The position numbers and the translations under genes are program-made. The notes under the pieces were generated by a model. That model saw only the letters and a list, made by a program, of their open reading frames with translations. It was not told the origin of the DNA and made no database searches. Positions 58,345 through 64,000 of a stretch of 64,000 nucleotides of DNA are shown here, one piece after another; the stretch's first letter is position 1; the number at the start of each line of letters is the position of its first letter. This DNA is from Strongylocentrotus droebachiensis (taxonomy: Eukaryota > Echinodermata > Echinoidea > Camarodonta > Strongylocentrotidae), in assembly GCA_035222895.1 (NCBI GenBank), contig JAVYIG010007932.1:1-64000 (forward strand), written 5' to 3'.

Positions 58345-58757
58345 GAAGGTGAATCACTCACCACACCGTGATGAAGTCTATGAGAAACTCTAAAAATGCC
58401 AAGAAAGGCAGAAGGAAGTATTTGATGCAAGAGGAGTTAGAGATCTACCCCCACTAACTTTGGGTCAGAAAGTGACAGTGCTAGATCAGGAAACCAGCAA
58501 CTATTATCGGACAGTGCCAAGAACCCAGATCATACATAATACAGACACCCAGTAGAAGTCTTTGAGGGAATTTTATCTGTATGGAGTTTTGCATCAAACC
58601 ATTGTTTGCCAGAAACTATTTCACATTATGGCAACCTGTTTGCTCTGACATGAGGAGGTTCTAAAACTGACTTGTTTCTATCAAACTAAAAATTGAAATC
58701 ATTGCAAGAGAAGTCACCTATCATTCACCTTAAAAAGCTTTAGACTAATTCTCTCAA

Positions 58758-59134
58758 AGGGATCGTTTGACAATGTTAAATCTGAGATGCATGGCCCTAC
58801 GTGTTATCCGTGTCTGTGATATGGTGTAATATTGAAGCCCTAAAAAATTTGCGCTTCAAAATGATCAAAAAGTGCCTCAAAAAAGTAAAAATCTTTGAGT
58901 GACCGGTTTTACCATACTCGTTTTCCCCAATAGACTGTAGTGTTATGAAAACCGTCAGGCGAACAGTTTTCAAAATTTGTAATTCCAATCATAAATATCT
59001 TGATTATCAGACAGGCGATCAGCTTGTAAAAGTCATGGGGTTCCTGACTGACCTAAAGGTTTATAATTATCATTGAATCATGAGCGAAATCCAGAATTTT
59101 GTTTCAGAATCTGAGACAAAGTTACCGGATCCCT
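58758..59134. mobile_element. 377-bp TTAA-flanked MITE in copy 2
   Basis: The same family as 57237-57614 but at a different position. The right flank is TTAA (59135-59138); the left is TCAA, a mutated TTAA. The empty site is TTAA at 56287-56290 in copy 1. Confidence 0.86.
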
Positions 59135-59727
59135 TTAAGTACACCAGGAGGTCATCAATTTAACCTGCACTAGCTGTTTACATTTCCCCTGAAATTGAGA
59201 GGAATCACTCCTAAAACCAAGGTAATAGAAATTACTCTACTTATAAATCGTGTTTATGGGTAGCCGTATTAGGGCATAGAGAGTGTTATGTCTACATGTA
59301 TTTTTTTTTTCTTCGTTGCCACAGATCTCATTTATTTTAGTAACATTGATTTTGCACTTCATGCAGAGAAGACAAGAAGGTCTTATTACTTTGAAAACCT
59401 GGTAAGGACTCTTATGTAGACAGAGACATATCAATGTTCTTCCATGGAAGCGAATGGGATCTTTTTCTGGCTCCCTCAAACAAATTAGGCATTTCCTAGT
59501 GAGTCTGTTTAATTTACATCATTAAGATAGTTTCCTATTTCATTTCATTTAATTTTATTTTGGGGTGGAGATTGTGCACCCCAAAATGGTTTAGGGTTCA
59601 AATGTTTTCAACCCAAGCTGGATATAGGGGATCTACATCCAGAGATTGATGGCAGATGGGAGGGGATTAAAAACTCTGCATCCTCAAATCGATTTTGGGA
59701 AGGAAATTGACATTTATGCATCCCATA

Positions 59728-59955
59728 AGGCCTAAAAAAAAAAGGTGTTGTATTGCCCTTTAGGTGCCGAAACATGGGCCGGTCGGTCTGAATTTTTAAA
59801 TATTTTTAACTCCCTCTTTCAGTTTTGAATGCTTCAATACATTTTTTTCTCATAAAAAAAAGTTTAAAAAAAAACCTCTTTAAAAAGCCGACCGTCGATT
59901 TCAACAGTTTTGGGTCGGTCGCAAAGGGCAATACAACATTTTTTTTTTAAAGGCC
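59728..59955. repeat. Foldback with AAGGCCT ends
   Basis: Arms share GTTGTATTGCCCTTT and GGTCGGTC words in inverted order. The equivalent in copy 1 (about 56896-57035) keeps the right arm but has lost most of the left arm and centre. Confidence 0.6.
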
Positions 59956-60909
59956 TGATAGAGGTTTGGGTTGGGGCAATTAATTCAAATTTATGCATCC
60001 CAAGATGGAAAGGGGAAAATTAAACCTCTGCATCCCAAAATGAATGGAATCTTTGTAACCCCAAAAGTGACTGGGGTGAGGGTGGAATGAATGCATCCAA
60101 AGATTGATAGAGGATTGAACTTGTGCATTAAAAATGGTTGAGGGATTGAAATTATGCACCTTAACATTAGCATTGATTAGAGGAGGATTGAAGTTTATCC
60201 ATACCGAGATGTACTTGGGGAAGGGGTGATTTGAACTGGTGTAGTCCAAGATTGAAAGGGGGAAGCTGTTTAAAGACTATTGTGGTGGGGGAAAATGACA
60301 ACATGGGATATTGTAGCTGTTGTAGATTTACATAGTTGGCAATCATTTGTAAAAAGAATTTCTATATCCTTCTTTGCACCATATTCCTGGTACACAGGAA
60401 TTATTCAGAATGAGCATTTTTGTTTTCAGAAATATTTTCCTTCTAAAATGAATGATCCAATTAATGCTTATCATAATGAGCAGTTACCCTTCTGCTTCAT
60501 ATAAAACTAATGTAATGTGTGCTCTGAGAATATTTAGTAGAGACTTTTATGATATAGAGATCCCACTAGCAGTAATCCAGAATTGACTTTCTAGTTGGGT
60601 AGTCGTTGTCTCATCCTTTCCAGGACCAACATCAGTTCATGATCAGTTGATGAGCTTTAATGACTGTAAGCTTTAATAGTCATTTTACTTGATGCTACTT
60701 TTAGCTATCATTGTTCAATCACAGTAATTTCCCACCAGATAATGTTATAATTCAGCAGTTCAAGGCTGCATTATTTTGGAGCCTTTCAATAATTTTCTAT
60801 AGTAATAGGGAGTATATAATAGACCTACCTTTGTAGGGGAAACAGATCTGTTAACAATGATTATCTTTGCGTCATTTGCATTATTTTAACATTGCAAGAG
60901 CTCAAACTT

Positions 60910-61502
60910 TTAGTGATAATTTAGAAGGAGGTTAATAATTCCTTAGTTGTTTGTACAGGGAGAGGTAATAACACATGTTACATACTCCCTTTTCTTTGGA
61001 AATCATGTGATTGAGATGGAGTAATTTCTCCATCAGAGATCTACAGTTAACCAGAGATAAACAGGGAAAAGCCTAAAGTATCAGACTATGTGTTTAACTC
61101 GGTAACAACATATGACAGCAACAAGCAGCATTGTGATTTACATGTACATGCATATGAGCACCTGAAATGCACCACACTTGACCTGATCAAAACGTTTCTT
61201 CACATAATTTTTTCTGACACATGTAGGAATTGACTTGTCTAGATTTACATGTCACTCTACTCAATCTTGACAGAGTGGCCACATGTTGGACAGATTCAAG
61301 GAAAGTGAATGGGGGAAGATGGTTTAAGGTAAGGAAATGAATGGGAGAAAACAAGAAGAAGAACAGAAAAGCAAAGGACAAGAGGAAGGAGAAGAAAGGA
61401 AACAAGGGAGGAGAAAAGTGAAAAATATTAAGAGGTAGGATATCCTCAGTAAAGGCCAAGAAGAAACCAAACTCTTTTAAGAGGTATCTGAGAATCACTC
61501 AC
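60910..61502. other. No recognisable feature; purine-rich 61310-61440
   Basis: The part 61310-61440 is A/G-rich and yields a lysine/phenylalanine-biased open frame that is not credible. Confidence 0.45.
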
Positions 61503-61624
61503 CCATGTTCTCCTTGATGTTCTGCTTCATGGTTGACTTTCCCAAGTGTGGTCCATGATCGGATGATGCAGAAAGAAGCCCTTGTCTGAATTCACTGACT
61601 TCTCTCCTGGAAGCTGGATGGCAC
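61503..61624 (-). CDS. Candidate 122-bp coding exon, unknown protein
   Basis: On the minus strand an acceptor (GTAATTTAG, ends 61625) and a consensus donor (ATGG|GTGAGTG, GT at 61502-61501) bound 122 bp. With one base completing a codon at each end, 40 codons are open: begins CHPASRREVSEF and ends STMKQNIKENM. The composition is protein-like but I recognise no family. No partner exon was identified. Confidence 0.33.
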
Positions 61625-61794
61625 CTAAATTACTCTGACTCATCAAACAAAAGGTTAGGTACTGAACAGATGGTACAAGTTACTAAGAGCCAGCATGATA
61701 AGAGCCATGTTTTAGCATCTGCCTGTATATTCACCAAATTAATTTTGCTCCCATCCCTATAATATTGTAGAAGATATTTATACTTACCTGATCA

Positions 61795-62145
61795 GCCCCA
61801 GGCCCTCCCTCTCCTTAACCCTCTATCTCGCTATCTCTCTCCCCCTCTCTCTTCTCTTTATTTCTCTCTCTCTCTCTCTCTCTTTCCTCTTTCTCCCCCC
61901 TCTCTCTCTCTCCTCTCCCTCTCTCTCCTCTCCCCCTCTCTATCCCCCTCTCTCACTCTCTCTCCTCTCCCTCTCTCTCCTCTCCCTCTCCCTCCTCTCC
62001 CTCTCTCCTCTCCCTCTCTCCTCTCTCCCTCCTCTTTTCCCTTTCTCCCCTCTCCCAAACTCTCTCTATACCCCTCTCCCTAACTCTCTCTCTCTCTCCC
62101 TCCCTCTCTCTTCTCATTCCACCTGTCCCCGCCTCCTCACCTTCT
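61795..62145. repeat. CT-rich low-complexity tract
   Basis: Nearly pure pyrimidine on the plus strand with irregular TCTCTCTCC, CTCCTCTCC and CCCTCTC words. The Arg/Glu/Gly-rich minus frame across it is an artefact. Confidence 0.9.
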
Positions 62146-62729
62146 CACAAAACTCTCTCTATCTGCCCTACTTCATCTAAGCCTTGCTCGATTGTCTCTC
62201 TCATTATTAGAGAATGAATGAATGGAACGGTCTCTTAGAGAATGATATAAAAGGATGACCCAATATACTTCATATATATCATTCCTAGAGAATATGAGCT
62301 GTTATCTGTTATGCATAGTGAATGAAGAGATGGCCTTATGCTTTATAAAAACATTGTTGGAGAATCTTCGTCCACGCAAGTCCTGTCCAAGTGCAGGATG
62401 CAGGATCAAGCATTGGCAGAACCCTAGCTTCCAGGTATTTGAAAGTACATGGTTCCGATAGGAGGGGGCAGACCAAAAGCTCTTCGTTCCTATAAAATGA
62501 AGAGAAAGGATAACTGAATTCTCTATCAGTTGAAGAGATGGCTCCCAAATGCTATACCATTAAACCAATTCTGTAACACATTCAGATTTCCTTGTTGAAT
62601 GAGACTATTATCTACAGTGATGGCAGGCTTCATCAGATGACTGGTGGTGATGAATAGATGTAGCTGCAAGAATGGCAGTCGGAGAGGATGGGCGAATGGG
62701 AATATACAAAGAAAATGATTACTGTTCTT

Positions 62730-62921
62730 TCACGTCATGAATCCAGTCATGTTTTGATTCCATTTGTATACAGCCTCTCTAATCCAGTGAGTTGGTTTGT
62801 CATCGATGATACTATTCTTCAAATCGATTATTCCAGTAGACGTGGTTGCTGATGACATTGTGGCATCATCTTCCTGAATCTTTTCAGCTTTTCTGCTTTC
62901 TTTTGATGTTAGGAATTCTCC
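62730..62921 (-). pseudogene. Open fragment with a WIREA motif, possible retroelement relic
   Basis: A minus frame of 63 codons contains IIDDKPTHWIREAVYKW followed by NQNM. The W-I-R-E-A...N-M pattern resembles the segment near the GIY-YIG-like endonuclease end of some invertebrate retroelement polyproteins (W-I-R-E-A-I...M-N-R-D-E-G), but the following MNRDEG is not preserved. Upstream minus-strand frames to about 63130 are partly open and broken by stops. Confidence 0.22.
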
Positions 62922-63828
62922 CTAAAGCTCTTAATTGCTGGGCTCTTGATTTTGTACCTCCTTGTGTCGCTCCTGAAAAGGAATGTGATTCATCACTCTA
63001 GCTTGTAGAGTCTGCTTATCCCTAGGTCAGATCAGTAATCCACATATTTTGAAGAGAGGAAGCTTGGAAGCTGATATGTTGTACTTCTTGTAGACTCTAA
63101 TTCTGTTGATGATATCCTTATCACGTGGCCTGTTGTTAAATAACTCATGTGGTGATGTGCTCTTGAAAATGTTGATGAGAACATGAAGACATTAAGAAGA
63201 AGCTAAATCCTTGATGTTGAGCTCAAAGTATTCCTTTCCTTGCTTTGCAACAATATCTTCCCTTCAGTTCTTTTTATTGGATTCTTCAGATCCAGCCATT
63301 CCTAGTCACTCCATTTTGTTTCCTTGAAGAAGATTATCCTCTTTGTACATTCCCATTATGTCGACCAGTTAGGACTGCCACTCTTCCATCTATGGCTAAG
63401 CTTCACTCCCACTCCCCTGACAAGTCTGCTGTCTTTTGAAGCAATATGTCTCACAAGAAAATATATTTGAAAATGTAGTCAGAAATTTTTGGCTAATCAA
63501 CTCTATGAACCTTTTCAAGGATGCTTTGACATTCAGACAGAATTAATTTAAAGATGTGGCAAAATGTGCACTACCATTCTTAAAGAATGATATGATCTAC
63601 CATTCTCAGTGCCGAGGAGGGGACAAAACAACTTAATCCCTATATCTCTCTTTCCTTCCTGTCTAACTTCTCAGGTTGTGCAGGTGTAACACTTCCCCTG
63701 ATTTCCTGGTTTCATGAACAGGTGGTGGCTGTCACATGAGACCTCCATTTAACATCCTATCTGGAGGATTGTTACAAAGTGTATAGAACAAGGGAGGGTT
63801 CTAGTAATAGCTGACTAATGCTTCAGTC
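62922..63828. other. No recognisable gene
   Basis: Balanced composition and short open fragments on the minus strand, but no domain that I can name. Confidence 0.4.
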
Positions 63829-63893
63829 ATCTGCCGGAGTTGGATTGGAATCCATGATCTTTAGTTTGACAGGCAGACGCTCTTTTGACCGGG
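63829..63893 (-). other. Degenerate tRNA-like sequence
   Basis: On the minus strand GGTCAAAAGAGCGTCTGCC and GGATTCCAATCC are spaced like pol III A and B boxes, but both deviate from consensus and no cloverleaf closes. It is probably a decayed SINE head. Confidence 0.3.
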
Positions 63894-64000
63894 GGAACTT
63901 GGTCACTGGCATGTTGATTTCATGAGGACCTGTTGCAGTTCCAATGGACCATAAAGCATTTAGAATATTTTTTGCAGGACTTCTGAGGTAGTGTCAGTAG

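Larger units (their letters stand above)
58345..60909 (+). repeat. 2.5-kb tandem duplication, copy 2
   Basis: Partner of 55886-58344. It repeats the integrase-end remnant (58345-58560), has its own MITE at 58758-59134, and keeps a foldback at 59728-59955 that is shortened in copy 1. Confidence 0.9.

Noticed and set aside
61858-62058. Arg/Glu/Gly-rich protein
   Set aside because: It is the complement of the CT-rich low-complexity tract.

Overview
This is eukaryotic, repeat-dominated, AT-rich intergenic DNA. I infer a marine invertebrate, with an echinoderm or another invertebrate deuterostome as the best guess. The basis is an intact Ty3/Gypsy element, a decayed Ty3 element whose RT carries IADD, tRNA-derived SINEs, Helitron-like termini, many foldback/MITE elements, runs of 14-24 G or C, and CT, GAA and 132-bp satellites. 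No complete host gene was recognised. A few short exon-like pieces are listed at low confidence.

Layout. 1-6.7 kb: low-complexity DNA with poly-G, two tandem Helitron-like units in minus orientation (1345-3737), nested foldbacks, and an exon-like GC-rich patch at 5630-5813. 6725-13832: a young full-length Ty3/Gypsy retrotransposon on the minus strand. It has gag, a -1 frameshift signal (GGGAAAC, then a 6-nt spacer and an 11-bp hairpin), a protease-RT-RNaseH-integrase pol, PPT, PBS, TG...CA LTRs and an ATTA target duplication. 14.1-16.6 kb: a possible zinc-motif exon, a CT satellite and a 68-bp tandem repeat with little or no stop content on the plus strand. 18.0-20.4 kb: an old tandem duplication. 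21.8-26.6 kb: a 132-bp satellite with higher-order structure and embedded GAA tracts. 26.7-36.8 kb: foldbacks, two tRNA-derived SINEs and a small duplicated block. 36.8-47.6 kb: a tandem array of about 272-bp and about 540-bp related units. 48.4-51.9 kb: an inverted second copy of the 1.3-3.7 kb Helitron-like pair, carrying two extra DNA transposon insertions. 52.5-56.1 kb: a decayed Ty3-type retroelement. 55.9-60.9 kb: a 2.5-kb tandem duplication in which each copy later received its own TTAA-flanked MITE. 61-64 kb: a possible exon, CT-rich DNA and weak gene fragments.

The only genes that clearly work together are gag and pol of the 6.7-13.8 kb element. Gag supplies the particle protein with a zinc knuckle. 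Pol is made only when ribosomes slip back one base at the end of gag. The identical LTRs (apart from one 324-bp indel) and open frames indicate recent activity. The rest of the window mostly records insertion, tandem duplication and decay; several insertions can be dated relative to each other because the paired repeat copies preserve the empty target sites.
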